From Mycobacterium sp. 141 (GTDB lineage Bacteria; Actinomycetota; Actinomycetes; Mycobacteriales; Mycobacteriaceae), in assembly GCF_000382405.1 (NCBI RefSeq), contig NZ_KB908279.1:1-61400 (forward strand): a stretch of 61,400 bases of DNA. The letters run 5' to 3'. Position numbers and translations under genes: made by a program. The notes beneath the pieces were generated by a model. The model was not told where the DNA came from and made no database searches. It was given only the letters and a program-made list of their open reading frames with translations. Below are positions 27,176 through 35,710 of the stretch, piece by piece. Position 1 is the stretch's first letter; the number at the start of each line of letters is the position of its first letter.

Positions 27176-27781
27176 GTGGCGCCGTCAGAGGATCCGGAGG
27201 ACTTCATCGCGCCTGCGGCGCACCGGGTACGACCCGGGACGCTCCTGTTGGCCAATACCGATCTGCTGGAGCCGACGTTCCGTCGCAGCGTCATCTACAT
27301 CGTCGAGCACAACGCCGGTGGCACGTTGGGTGTGGTGCTGAATCGGCCGAGCGAGACCGCGGTCTACAACGTGCTGCCGCAGTGGGCCAAGCTTGCTGCC
27401 AAACCCAAGACCATGTTCATCGGCGGCCCGGTGAAGCGGGATTCCGCGCTCTGTCTTGCGCTGCTGCGCGTGGGCGTGCACGCCGACGGGGTGCCGGGGT
27501 TGCGGCATGTGCAGGGCCGCATCGTGATGGTCGATCTCGACGCCGACCCGGACACACTCGCCCCGACGCTCGAAGGCGTCAGGATCTTCGCGGGGTACTC
27601 CGGGTGGACGATCGGGCAGCTCGACGGCGAGATCGAGCGCGACGACTGGATCGTGCTCTCAGCGTTGCCGTCCGATGTGCTGATCGAACCGCGGATCGAT
27701 TTGTGGGGCCGGGTGTTGCGGCGTCAGCCGTTGCCGACATCGTTACTGGCGACTCACCCGATCGACACCAGCCGTAACTGA
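27176..27781 (+). CDS. YqgE/AlgH family protein (DUF179)
   Basis: The 201-residue protein shows the family core: GTLLLANTDLLEPTFRRSVIYIVEHNAGGTLGVVLNRP near the N-terminus, then FIGGPVKRDSALCLAL and FAGYSGWTIGQLDGEIERDDWIVL. The biochemical role of the family is unsettled. I chose the GTG at 27176, giving VAPSEDPEDFI, since the longer frame from 27050 contains non-family sequence. Mycobacterial homologues (Rv0038) have the same length. Confidence 0.93.
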   Translation: MAPSEDPEDFIAPAAHRVRPGTLLLANTDLLEPTFRRSVIYIVEHNAGGTLGVVLNRPSETAVYNVLPQWAKLAAKPKTMFIGGPVKRDSALCLALLRVGVHADGVPGLRHVQGRIVMVDLDADPDTLAPTLEGVRIFAGYSGWTIGQLDGEIERDDWIVLSALPSDVLIEPRIDLWGRVLRRQPLPTSLLATHPIDTSRN

Positions 27782-27792
27782 CGGCCGTCCGG

Positions 27793-28143
27793 TCAGTTAC
27801 ACGACAGGGTGCAGCTGGCGCACGAACCGGTGCACCCGCCACCGACCGGTGCCGCGGCCTCGGCGCGAGCGACGACCTTGGCGCTCTGCCAGCAGCCGGC
27901 TGCCACCGTGGTGATCGCACCGATGACGCAGACCGTCACCACGACCATGCCGGTCCGCGGCTGAGCGGACAGCGCCGCGACACCGCCGGCCGCCAGCATC
28001 ACGGCCGCGGCAAGCTGGGTGGGGGCCACGGCTCGTAGCACGGTGCGGACCGGATCGTCGGACTGTGGCCTGGTCAACGACCACAGACCCAGGATCCCGA
28101 CGATCACGGCGACGCTCAGGCACAGCAGCGCGGCGATCAGCAT
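27793..28143 (-). CDS. Small membrane protein with Cys-rich C-terminus (Rv0039c-type)
   Basis: The roughly 116-residue protein has an N-terminal membrane helix (MLIAALLCLSVAVIVGILGLW) and two further hydrophobic segments (TQLAAAVMLAAGGVAAL and MVVVTVCVIGAITTVAAGCW). The tail carries GGGCTGSCASCTLSCN, four Cys in a CxxxCxxCxxxC pattern at the extreme C-terminus. A GTG three codons upstream (28152) is an alternative start. Function is unknown; the Cys cluster might bind metal or be oxidised, which is inference. Confidence 0.78.
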   Translation of the reverse strand: MLIAALLCLSVAVIVGILGLWSLTRPQSDDPVRTVLRAVAPTQLAAAVMLAAGGVAALSAQPRTGMVVVTVCVIGAITTVAAGCWQSAKVVARAEAAAPVGGGCTGSCASCTLSCN

Positions 28144-28202
28144 GGGCCACACAATACGAGCTGGATGGGCATGTTGTCAGATCGGGTTCTGCTGGGCGGA
28201 AC

Positions 28203-29120
28203 TCAGCCGTGCAGGCCTAGGAGCTGCGGCAAACCCGCCGCGGCTGCCGGTGCGACGGGCCCCGCGGGCGCGGGCAAACCCGCAGCCGGGGGTGCGGGCG
28301 GGGCTGGGACGCCGGCGCCAGGCGCGCTCACCTTGAACCCGGATACGATCGCGTCGGTGGCATCGGCCGCTGTCGACACGCCCTGGCTTGCGGCTCCTGA
28401 GTTGACCGACAGGGACACCAGATAGCGGTCGGGACCGACGGTCGCGATGATGTGCCGGCGCGAGGTGTTCAGCGTCTGGCTGTCCGCTCGGTAGCTGCCT
28501 TCGATGAACGACGACGGGAAGCCGTTGAAATCGCCCATTGCCATGTCGGTGGTCTGCCAGCCCATCTGCTGCAGGCTGTCGATGTAGCCGTGGCTGATCG
28601 CTTCGACCGGGTCGAAGTTACCGACGAGTTTGTAGACCACGACCTGGGCGTTCGGGGTGTACAGGTCGGCGCTGGAGCGGTCGGCGATCACCGCGAAGGC
28701 ATCCGGGACGTTGGGGTCGGGCACGGTGGACCAGCCCTGGGGCATCGGCAACACGATGCTCAGTGCGGTGAAGTTGTGGCTCACCTGGGGTTCGAGTTTG
28801 ACGCCTTTGCTGTTGAGATAGTCGGCGATGGTTTCCGAGGTGGCCGGCACGATGGCCGGTGCGCCGGGCACGGGCGCCGCGGCGGGGATAGCGGAGGCCG
28901 CGACACCCGGGGCTGCGACGCCTGGCGCGAGTGGGCCGGCGACCCCCGCCGGCGTGGCCGCGACGGTCATGGTTTGGCTCACGGTGGCAGGGCCTGGAGC
29001 GGGAGGTAGCGGGAGGAGTGGCTCGGCCGAGGCAGTCGGTCCCGCCACGCCGATGACACCGGCCATTCCCGCGGCCAGTCCAACTGCCAGAACCCGCCAG
29101 CGGCGGGCGATCTCGATCAT
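28203..29120 (-). CDS. mtc28: Secreted proline/alanine-rich Mtc28-like antigen (LpqN/LpqT family)
   Basis: The 305-residue exported protein starts MIEIARRWRVLAVGLAAGMAG with a signal peptide ending near ASAEP (about residue 33). A Pro/Ala-rich region (about 35-95) follows, then a folded LpqN-type domain (ADYLNSKGVKLEPQ to DAIVSGFKVSAPG), and another Pro/Ala-rich tail. No lipobox Cys follows the signal, so it is likely secreted rather than lipidated. The M. tuberculosis counterpart, Mtc28/Rv0040c, is a known secreted antigen. I chose the ATG at 29120; the 29168 alternative lacks a signal-like N-terminus. Confidence 0.85.
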   Translation of the reverse strand: MIEIARRWRVLAVGLAAGMAGVIGVAGPTASAEPLLPLPPAPGPATVSQTMTVAATPAGVAGPLAPGVAAPGVAASAIPAAAPVPGAPAIVPATSETIADYLNSKGVKLEPQVSHNFTALSIVLPMPQGWSTVPDPNVPDAFAVIADRSSADLYTPNAQVVVYKLVGNFDPVEAISHGYIDSLQQMGWQTTDMAMGDFNGFPSSFIEGSYRADSQTLNTSRRHIIATVGPDRYLVSLSVNSGAASQGVSTAADATDAIVSGFKVSAPGAGVPAPPAPPAAGLPAPAGPVAPAAAAGLPQLLGLHG

Positions 29121-29344
29121 TCCTCGGTCCTTCCCAGTGGTGCCGGCGGACACTAGTCCTTTCCACACGTAGGCGCCGACTGTATCCAGGTAACTGGGTT
29201 TGCCACCAGGTACTCAACCGACCTGGGATCAACCCCTGACACGGCTGCGATGCAACCGATACCAAGCCGTGCCCTCGGAGCGGGCCCAACGGCAGGTGAA
29301 CGGGCATTTCGGTCCGGCAGCGGTCGCCTTATACCCTGTTTGGC

Positions 29345-32209
29345 GTGACCGAACCCGCGACCACGCAGTCAGGTACAGACGCCTCGCGTCTGGAAGAAGA
29401 CACTCCGCGGCACCGCTACACCGCGGAGCTGGCCGGGGAGATCGAGCAGGCCTGGCAGCAGACCTGGGCAGAGCGGGGCACGTTCAACGTCGCCAACCCG
29501 GTCGGCACGCTGGCACCGCCGGACGGTACAGCGGTCCCTGCCGACAAGATGTTCGTCCAGGACATGTTCCCGTATCCGTCGGGGGAAGGTTTGCACGTCG
29601 GTCATCCGCTCGGCTACATCGCCACCGACGTCTACGCCCGCTATTACCGGATGACGGGTCGTAACGTCCTGCACGCCTTGGGCTTCGACGCGTTCGGCTT
29701 GCCCGCCGAGCAGTATGCGGTGCAGACCGGGACCCATCCGCGGACCCGGACCGAGGCCAACATCGTCAACTTCCGGCGTCAGCTGGGTCGGCTGGGGTTG
29801 GGGCATGACGCCCGCCGTAGCTTCGCCACCACCGACGTCGACTTCTACAAGTGGACTCAGTGGATCTTCCTGCAGATCTACAACGCCTGGTTCGATCCGG
29901 CGCAGAACAAGGCCCGGCCCATCGCCGAGTTGGAAGCCCAATTCGCTTCTGGCGCACGTACTCTCGATGGCGTTCGGGCGTGGTCGCAGCTGAGCGCGGC
30001 CGAACGCGCGACGGTCATCGACTCCCATCGGCTGGTCTATCGCGCGGATTCGATGGTGAACTGGTGCCCGGGTCTGGGCACCGTGCTGGCCAACGAGGAG
30101 GTCACCTCCGACGGCCGCAGTGACCGCGGCAATTTCCCGGTGTTCCGCAAGCGGTTGCGGCAGTGGATGATGCGGATCACCGCCTACTCCGACCGGTTGC
30201 TCGAGGATCTCGACGTGCTGGATTGGCCGGACAAGGTCAAGACCATGCAGCGCAACTGGATCGGGCGCTCGATCGGTGCGCAGGTGCACTTCGCGACTCA
30301 CGCCGGCGACATCGAGGTGTTCACCACCCGCCCCGACACACTGTTCGGCGCGACCTACATGGTGCTGGCACCCGAACATCCGCTGGTCGAAAAGCTCACC
30401 GCGGCGTCCTGGCCCGACGGCGTCGACAGCCGGTGGACCTACGGGGCCGATTCCCCGACGGCCGCCGTCGCCGAGTACCGGAGCGCGATCGCCGCGAAGT
30501 CCGATCTGGAACGCCAGGAGAACAAGACCAAGACCGGCGTGTTCCTCGGGGCCTACGCGATCAATCCGGTCAACGACCACCAGATTCCGATCTTCATCGC
30601 CGACTATGTGTTGATCGGCTACGGCACCGGGGCCATCATGGCGGTGCCCGGCGGCGACCAGCGCGACTGGGACTTCGCAGGAGAGTTCGGCCTGCCGATT
30701 GTGGAAGTGGTTGCGGGCGGCGATATCTCGCAAGGCGCGTACAGCGGTGACGGGAAACTGGTCAACTCCGACTACCTGAACGGCATGTCGGTGGCCGACG
30801 CGAAGGACGCGATCGTCAGTCGGTTGCAGGCCGACGGCCGCGGGCAGGCCCGCATCGAATACAAGCTGCGGGACTGGCTTTTCGCGCGGCAGCGGTATTG
30901 GGGTGAGCCGTTCCCGATCGTCTACGACGCCGACGGCCAAGCCCACCCGCTACCGGAATCCATTCTGCCGGTGGAACTTCCGGATGTGCCCGACTATTCG
31001 CCGGTTTTGTTCGACCCGGACGACGCCGACAGTGAACCGTCCCCGCCGCTGAACAAGGCCACCGACTGGGTGCATGTCGAACTGGACCTCGGCGACGGCT
31101 TGCAGAGCTACACCCGTGACACCAACGTGATGCCCCAGTGGGCGGGTAGCTCATGGTATGAGCTGCGGTATGCCGACCCGCACAATTCGGAAGAGTTCTG
31201 CGACAAGGAGAACGAGGCCTACTGGATGGGCCCGCGGCCCGAACTGCACGGCGCGGGTGATCCGGGTGGGGTGGATCTGTATGTCGGCGGTGTCGAGCAC
31301 GCGGTACTGCACCTGCTGTACTCGCGGTTCTGGCACAAGGTGCTCTACGACCTGGGTTACGTGACCTCGCGCGAACCGTACCGGCGCCTGGTCAACCAGG
31401 GCTACATCCAGGCCTTCGCCTACACCGATTCCCGGGGTAGCTATGTGCCGGCCGCCGAGGTCGTCGAACGCGACGGCAAGTTCTTCTACGAGGACGCCGA
31501 GGTCTATCAGGAGTTCGGCAAGATCGGCAAGAGCCTGAAGAACTCGGTGTCACCCGACGAGATCTGTGACGAGTACGGCGCGGACACCCTGCGTGTGTAC
31601 GAGATGTCGATGGGACCGCTGGAGGCGTCGCGCCCGTGGGCGACCAAGGACGTCATCGGCTCGCATCGCTTCCTGCAGCGGGTCTGGCGTGCGGTGATCG
31701 ACGAGACCACCGGCGCTCAACATGTTGCCGAGCACGAGGCGCTCTCCGAGGAAACCTTGCGCGCACTCCACAAGACCATCGCCGGGGTGACCGAAGACTA
31801 TGCGGCACTGCGCAACAACACCGCCGTCGCCAAGCTGATCGAGTACACCAACCATCTCACCAAGGAAGGCGTGTCATCGCGCGCCGCGCTCGAGCCATTG
31901 GTGCTGATGGTGGCGCCGCTCGCGCCGCACCTGGCCGAGGAGCTGTGGAAGCGGCTCGGCCACGACACATCGCTGGCGCACGGGCCGTTCCCGGTGGCTG
32001 ACCCGGCCTACCTGGTCGACGACACTGTGGAACTGCCGGTTCAGGTCAACGGCAAGGTGCGTGGCAAGGTCACCGTCGCCGCCGATGCAGACAAGGCAGC
32101 GCTTCAGGTCGCGGCACTGGCCGACGAGAAGGTGCAGGTCTTCCTGGGCGGGAAGACGCCCAAGAAGGTCATCGTCGTACCCGGTCGGCTGGTCAACCTC
32201 GTCGTCTGA
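29345..32209 (+). CDS. leuS: Leucyl-tRNA synthetase
   Basis: This class I synthetase charges tRNA-Leu. The 954 residues include the HIGH-box variant HVGH (84-87) in YPSGEGLHVGHPLGYIATD, an editing domain (about 240-450) with FTTRPDTLFGATYMVLAPEHPLV, and the KMSKS-box variant KIGKS near residue 726 in FGKIGKSLKNSVSPDE. The C-terminal domain ends VNGKVRGKVTV...VVPGRLVNLVV. It starts with GTG. A 23-bp perfect stem follows the stop immediately. Confidence 0.97.
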   Translation: MTEPATTQSGTDASRLEEDTPRHRYTAELAGEIEQAWQQTWAERGTFNVANPVGTLAPPDGTAVPADKMFVQDMFPYPSGEGLHVGHPLGYIATDVYARYYRMTGRNVLHALGFDAFGLPAEQYAVQTGTHPRTRTEANIVNFRRQLGRLGLGHDARRSFATTDVDFYKWTQWIFLQIYNAWFDPAQNKARPIAELEAQFASGARTLDGVRAWSQLSAAERATVIDSHRLVYRADSMVNWCPGLGTVLANEEVTSDGRSDRGNFPVFRKRLRQWMMRITAYSDRLLEDLDVLDWPDKVKTMQRNWIGRSIGAQVHFATHAGDIEVFTTRPDTLFGATYMVLAPEHPLVEKLTAASWPDGVDSRWTYGADSPTAAVAEYRSAIAAKSDLERQENKTKTGVFLGAYAINPVNDHQIPIFIADYVLIGYGTGAIMAVPGGDQRDWDFAGEFGLPIVEVVAGGDISQGAYSGDGKLVNSDYLNGMSVADAKDAIVSRLQADGRGQARIEYKLRDWLFARQRYWGEPFPIVYDADGQAHPLPESILPVELPDVPDYSPVLFDPDDADSEPSPPLNKATDWVHVELDLGDGLQSYTRDTNVMPQWAGSSWYELRYADPHNSEEFCDKENEAYWMGPRPELHGAGDPGGVDLYVGGVEHAVLHLLYSRFWHKVLYDLGYVTSREPYRRLVNQGYIQAFAYTDSRGSYVPAAEVVERDGKFFYEDAEVYQEFGKIGKSLKNSVSPDEICDEYGADTLRVYEMSMGPLEASRPWATKDVIGSHRFLQRVWRAVIDETTGAQHVAEHEALSEETLRALHKTIAGVTEDYAALRNNTAVAKLIEYTNHLTKEGVSSRAALEPLVLMVAPLAPHLAEELWKRLGHDTSLAHGPFPVADPAYLVDDTVELPVQVNGKVRGKVTVAADADKAALQVAALADEKVQVFLGGKTPKKVIVVPGRLVNLVV

Positions 32210-32262
32210 GTGATTTGTGTGCGTTCAGCGGCGCTGACCGCCGCTGAACGCACACAAATCAC
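32210..32262. terminator. Bidirectional hairpin between leuS and the convergent SDR gene
   Basis: A perfect 23-bp inverted repeat (32210-32232 and 32240-32262) with a 7-base loop starts right after the leuS stop codon and overlaps the stop codon of the SDR gene. The outer part of the stem is A/T-rich enough to give a short T/A run on either strand. A shared terminator for two convergent genes is the simplest reading. Confidence 0.8.
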
Positions 32263-32924
32263 CCCGGCCGCACCACGATCTCGTGCACATGGCCGTCGGG
32301 CGGGGTGGTGAGGGCCGTGACGACGAGCCCCGCGACAGTTTCCGGTCGCAGAAAGTGGTCCGGGCGATAGTCGCGTTCTTCGTAGGCGACGAGGTTGCGT
32401 TGCATGTCGGAGTCCGTGCGGCCGGGGAAGATCGACGTCACGCGCAACGACGGCTCGTCGGCCCGCAGCGAGTCGGCGAACGCCCGCAGCGCGAACTTGC
32501 TTGCCGAGTATGACGCCATACCGGGCGAAACCGTCAGGCCCGCACCGGAATTGATGAACACCACGTGCCCGCGGACCGCGCGCAGCGCCGGCAGCAGCGC
32601 GATCGTCAGCGCCACTGCGCCGGTGACGTTGATCTCGAAGCTGGCCCGCCATTGCTCGGCCGAGGACTCGGCGACCCGGCCCGGATAGAGCACGCCGGCG
32701 TTGTGCACCAGCACGTCGAGCTCGGCGAGCACTTCGGAGCTGGCCTCGATCGAGTCGCGATCGGCCAGGTCCAGTGGCCAGGTCGGCGCGCCCAGGCGCT
32801 CAGCGAGCGTGTCCAGCCGGGCAGACGGGCGGCCGGCCAGGAGCAGGGTATGGGTGGGTGCGAGAGCAGCGGCGATGGCCGAGCCGATGCCGCCGCCGGC
32901 CCCGGTGATCAACGCGGTGGGCAC
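32259..32924 (-). CDS. Short-chain dehydrogenase/reductase
   Basis: The 221-residue classical SDR has the cofactor motif ITGAGGGIGSAIA (about 6-18), an NADP-type Arg in LLLAGRPSARL, the structural NAG in LVHNAGVLYPG, catalytic Ser in VFINSGAGLTVS, and the YSASK active site (Tyr/Lys) near residue 138-142. Substrate is unknown. It starts with GTG at 32924 and is divergent from the glucosylglycerate hydrolase gene across 75 bp. Confidence 0.9.
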   Translation of the reverse strand: MPTALITGAGGGIGSAIAAALAPTHTLLLAGRPSARLDTLAERLGAPTWPLDLADRDSIEASSEVLAELDVLVHNAGVLYPGRVAESSAEQWRASFEINVTGAVALTIALLPALRAVRGHVVFINSGAGLTVSPGMASYSASKFALRAFADSLRADEPSLRVTSIFPGRTDSDMQRNLVAYEERDYRPDHFLRPETVAGLVVTALTTPPDGHVHEIVVRPG

Positions 32925-32999
32925 GACTGCAACTCTACTGAGACGTCACCGGTGGCTGTCGGTGTGCGAGTTTTGCGCGCGCGTCGCATGATGGTACCG

Positions 33000-34340
33000 A
33001 TGCCACCGGACCCCAGCTTCGCACCCACGCAACTCGCTGCCCGCGCCGCTTATCTGCTGCGCGGCAACGATCTCGGCGCCATGACCACGGCCGCGCCGTT
33101 GCTGTATCCACACATGTGGAGCTGGGATGCGGCGTTCGTCGCGATCGGCCTGGCGCCGTTGAGCGTCGAGCGCGCCGTGGTGGAGCTGGACACCCTGCTC
33201 TCGACGCAGTGGCACAACGGCATGATTCCCCACATCGTGTTCGCCAACGGCGTCGACGGCTATTTCCCGGGTCCGGCGCGGTGGGCCACCGCGGCGCTCG
33301 CGGCGAATGCGCCCCGCACTCGGCACACGTCGGGCATCACCCAGCCGCCGGTACATGCCATTGCGGTGCAGCGCATCCTCGACCATGCCCGCATCCGGGG
33401 CCGGTCCACTCGAGCGATCGCTGCCTCGTTCCTGGACCGGCGCTGGGCGGACCTGGTGCGCTGGCACCGCTGGCTCGCCGAGAACCGGGACCAGAACGGG
33501 CGTGGCCGCATCACCCTGTATCACGGCTGGGAGTCCGGCATGGACAACTCGCCGCGCTGGGACACCGCCTACGCCAACGTGGTTCCCGGCAACGTCCCGG
33601 AGTACCAGCGGGAGGACAACAACATCGTCACCGACGCCACCCAGCGGCCGTCGGACCTCGAGTATGACCGGTACCTGTGGTTGCTCGAGGAGATGAAATC
33701 GGTGCGCTACGAGGATCATCTGCTACCGAAGGTGATGAGCTTCGCGGTCGAGGACGTGTTCGTCTCGGCGATTTTCTCGGTGGCCTGTCAGGTGCTCGCC
33801 GAAATCGGAGAGGAGCACAAGCGCCCCAACGCCGACGTGCGTGATCTCTACTCGTGGGCGGAGCGGTTCCGCACCGGTGTGGTCGAGACTGCGGACGAAC
33901 GTTCCGGTGCGGCAAGGGATTACGACGTCCGGACAAAAAGGTGGGTGGCCACCGAGACGGTCGCCCAGTTCGCGCCGCTGCTCTGTGGCGGCTTGCCGCA
34001 TGAGCGCGAACGGGCCCTGCTGCGACTGTTGGAGGGGCCACGCTTCTGCGGGCATCCGGACCTGCGGTACGCGCTGATCCCGTCGACCTCCCCGGTGTCA
34101 CGGGACTTCCGGCCGAGGGAGTACTGGCGGGGACCGGTGTGGCCGGTGATGACCTGGCTGTTCTCGTGGTGCTTTGCCCGCCGCGGCTGGGCCGAGCGGT
34201 CGTTGGATTTGCGCCGGGAAGGGCTGCGGCAGGCCAGCGATGGCACCTTCGCCGAGTACTACGAACCGTTCACCGGTGAACCGCTGGGCAGCATGCAGCA
34301 GTCGTGGACCGCGGCCGCGGTGCTTGATTGGTTGGGTTGA
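33000..34340 (+). CDS. ggh: Glucosylglycerate hydrolase (GH63)
   Basis: The enzyme hydrolyses the compatible solute glucosylglycerate to glucose and glycerate, a reaction linked in rapidly growing mycobacteria to recovery from nitrogen starvation. The 446 residues have the same length as the characterised M. hassiacum enzyme. They contain the catalytic Asp182 in GWESGMDNSPRWD and Glu419 in FAEYYEPFTGEP, matching its reported acid/base residues as I recall them. The ATG at 33000 (MPPDPSF) is chosen; ATGs at 32988 and 32991 are close alternatives. An alternative label, mannosylglycerate hydrolase, is less likely in this genus. Confidence 0.9.
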   Translation: MPPDPSFAPTQLAARAAYLLRGNDLGAMTTAAPLLYPHMWSWDAAFVAIGLAPLSVERAVVELDTLLSTQWHNGMIPHIVFANGVDGYFPGPARWATAALAANAPRTRHTSGITQPPVHAIAVQRILDHARIRGRSTRAIAASFLDRRWADLVRWHRWLAENRDQNGRGRITLYHGWESGMDNSPRWDTAYANVVPGNVPEYQREDNNIVTDATQRPSDLEYDRYLWLLEEMKSVRYEDHLLPKVMSFAVEDVFVSAIFSVACQVLAEIGEEHKRPNADVRDLYSWAERFRTGVVETADERSGAARDYDVRTKRWVATETVAQFAPLLCGGLPHERERALLRLLEGPRFCGHPDLRYALIPSTSPVSRDFRPREYWRGPVWPVMTWLFSWCFARRGWAERSLDLRREGLRQASDGTFAEYYEPFTGEPLGSMQQSWTAAAVLDWLG

Positions 34341-34346
34341 GCAGGC

Positions 34347-34880
34347 TCAGCCGCAGTCGGGGTAGTCGGCTTTTGCTGAGTTATCCGCACTTTCGGTGCT
34401 GCTGTCGTGGTGCGCGCCGGCCTGGTCGTCGGGGTCCTGCGCGGAGAGCCGCTCCAGCGGTGCGATCGCCTTGGCCAGGGTTTCCAGATCCTCGTCGCTG
34501 AGCCGCGCAAGTCGGTTGGCGAGGTCGGCGCGGCGCGCTGCGAGGGATTCCCGATGCTGGACCAGCCCGCGCGGCGTGACGTCGACGAGAACGGCCCGCA
34601 GGTCGGATGGATCGCGTGAACGTTTGACCAGGCCGAGCTTCTCCAGTCGCCGGATCGCGACGGTTGTCGTGGGAGTGCGCACCCGTTCGCGGGCGGCGAG
34701 TTCGGTCATGCGGATCGGGCCCTGGTCCAGCAGGGTCAACAGAATCGATAGCTGAGCCAGCGTGAGCTCACCCGCTGTTCCCTTGTGCGTGTCTCCGCGG
34801 CGCAGCACCGAGAAAACCTTGGAGAGCACCCGCTGCAGTTCCCCTGCCAGCTCGGTGACCTGGGATTCGGTCTCCACCAT
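34347..34880 (-). CDS. MarR family transcriptional regulator
   Basis: The 177-residue protein has a winged helix-turn-helix: LTLAQLSILLTLLDQGPIRMTELAARERVRTPTTTVAIRRLEKLGLVKRSRDPSDLRAVLVDVTPRG (about 40-105). The DPSDLRA wing is typical of MarR. The long acidic, His/Ser-rich tail (about 145-177) is not part of the fold. It sits convergent to the hydrolase and upstream of the ABC importer on the same strand, so it could control either; ligands are unknown. Confidence 0.9.
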   Translation of the reverse strand: MVETESQVTELAGELQRVLSKVFSVLRRGDTHKGTAGELTLAQLSILLTLLDQGPIRMTELAARERVRTPTTTVAIRRLEKLGLVKRSRDPSDLRAVLVDVTPRGLVQHRESLAARRADLANRLARLSDEDLETLAKAIAPLERLSAQDPDDQAGAHHDSSTESADNSAKADYPDCG

Positions 34881-34972
34881 AGTTCGCTAGTCTAACCTGT
34901 CTGGACCTGCCGCGACGCCACCTTGCGAGGTTTGCCGAACGCGCGTCAACTCACAGTTTCCTCTGCATGGGC

Positions 34973-35710
34973 TCACAGTACTTGGGACAGGAAACGCCGC
35001 AACCGATCGGTTTCGGCCGCGGAGAAGATGTGGTCCGGGCTGCCCGATTCGACGACCGCGCCGTGATCCATGAACACCACGGTGTCTGCGGTCGACTGCG
35101 CGAAGCCCATCTCATGGGTGACCGCCACGATCGTCATCCCGTCGGCCGCCAGGTCGGCCATCAACGCCAGAATGCCTTTGACCAGTTCGGGATCCAGCGC
35201 CGAGGTGGCCTCGTCGAAGAACATCACCTGCGGCGCCATCGCGAGCGCCCGGGCGATGGCGACCCGCTGCTGCTGCCCGCCGGACAGCGTGGCGGGCCGG
35301 ACATCGGCCTTGTGCCGCAGGCCGACTCGATCCAACTGGGCCAGCCCCAGCTCACGCGCCTCGTCGTCGGCAAGCCTTTTCAGCTTGCGTGGGCCCAGCG
35401 TCACGTTCTCCAGCACGCTGCGGTGCGGGAACAGGTTGAACTGTTGGAACACCATGCCGATGCGTTGGCGCAACTGGTCGGGGTTGTCGGTCAGCACCGA
35501 GCGGCCGTCGAGCAGGATGTCGCCCGCGTCCGGTTCGTAGAGCCGGTTCAGGGTCCGCAGCAAGGTGGATTTGCCAGACCCGGACGGTCCGATGATGGCG
35601 GTCGTGGTGCCGGCGGGGACGTCCAGGTCCACTCCGCGCAACACGGTGTTCGGCCCAAAGGCGAGCTTGATGCCTTTGGCGGACAACGAGACTGGCTCAG
35701 CAGCCGGCAT
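34973..35710 (-). CDS. glnQ: Amino-acid ABC transporter ATP-binding protein (GlnQ-type)
   Basis: The 245-residue ATPase has Walker A IIGPSGSGKSTLL (about 38-50), Q-loop MVFQQFNLFPH, signature LSGGQQQRVAIARALAM and Walker B VMFFDEATSALDPE, plus the H-loop VTHEMGFA. The HisP/GlnQ class imports polar amino acids. The ATG at 35710 overlaps the stop codon of the fused binding-protein/permease gene by one base, so they form one operon. A longer frame upstream reads through the permease in another frame and is not real. Confidence 0.93.
   Translation of the reverse strand: MPAAEPVSLSAKGIKLAFGPNTVLRGVDLDVPAGTTTAIIGPSGSGKSTLLRTLNRLYEPDAGDILLDGRSVLTDNPDQLRQRIGMVFQQFNLFPHRSVLENVTLGPRKLKRLADDEARELGLAQLDRVGLRHKADVRPATLSGGQQQRVAIARALAMAPQVMFFDEATSALDPELVKGILALMADLAADGMTIVAVTHEMGFAQSTADTVVFMDHGAVVESGSPDHIFSAAETDRLRRFLSQVL

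Noticed and set aside
29369..30946. 525-residue minus-strand open frame
   Set aside because: It is antisense to leuS; the leuS frame has all synthetase motifs.
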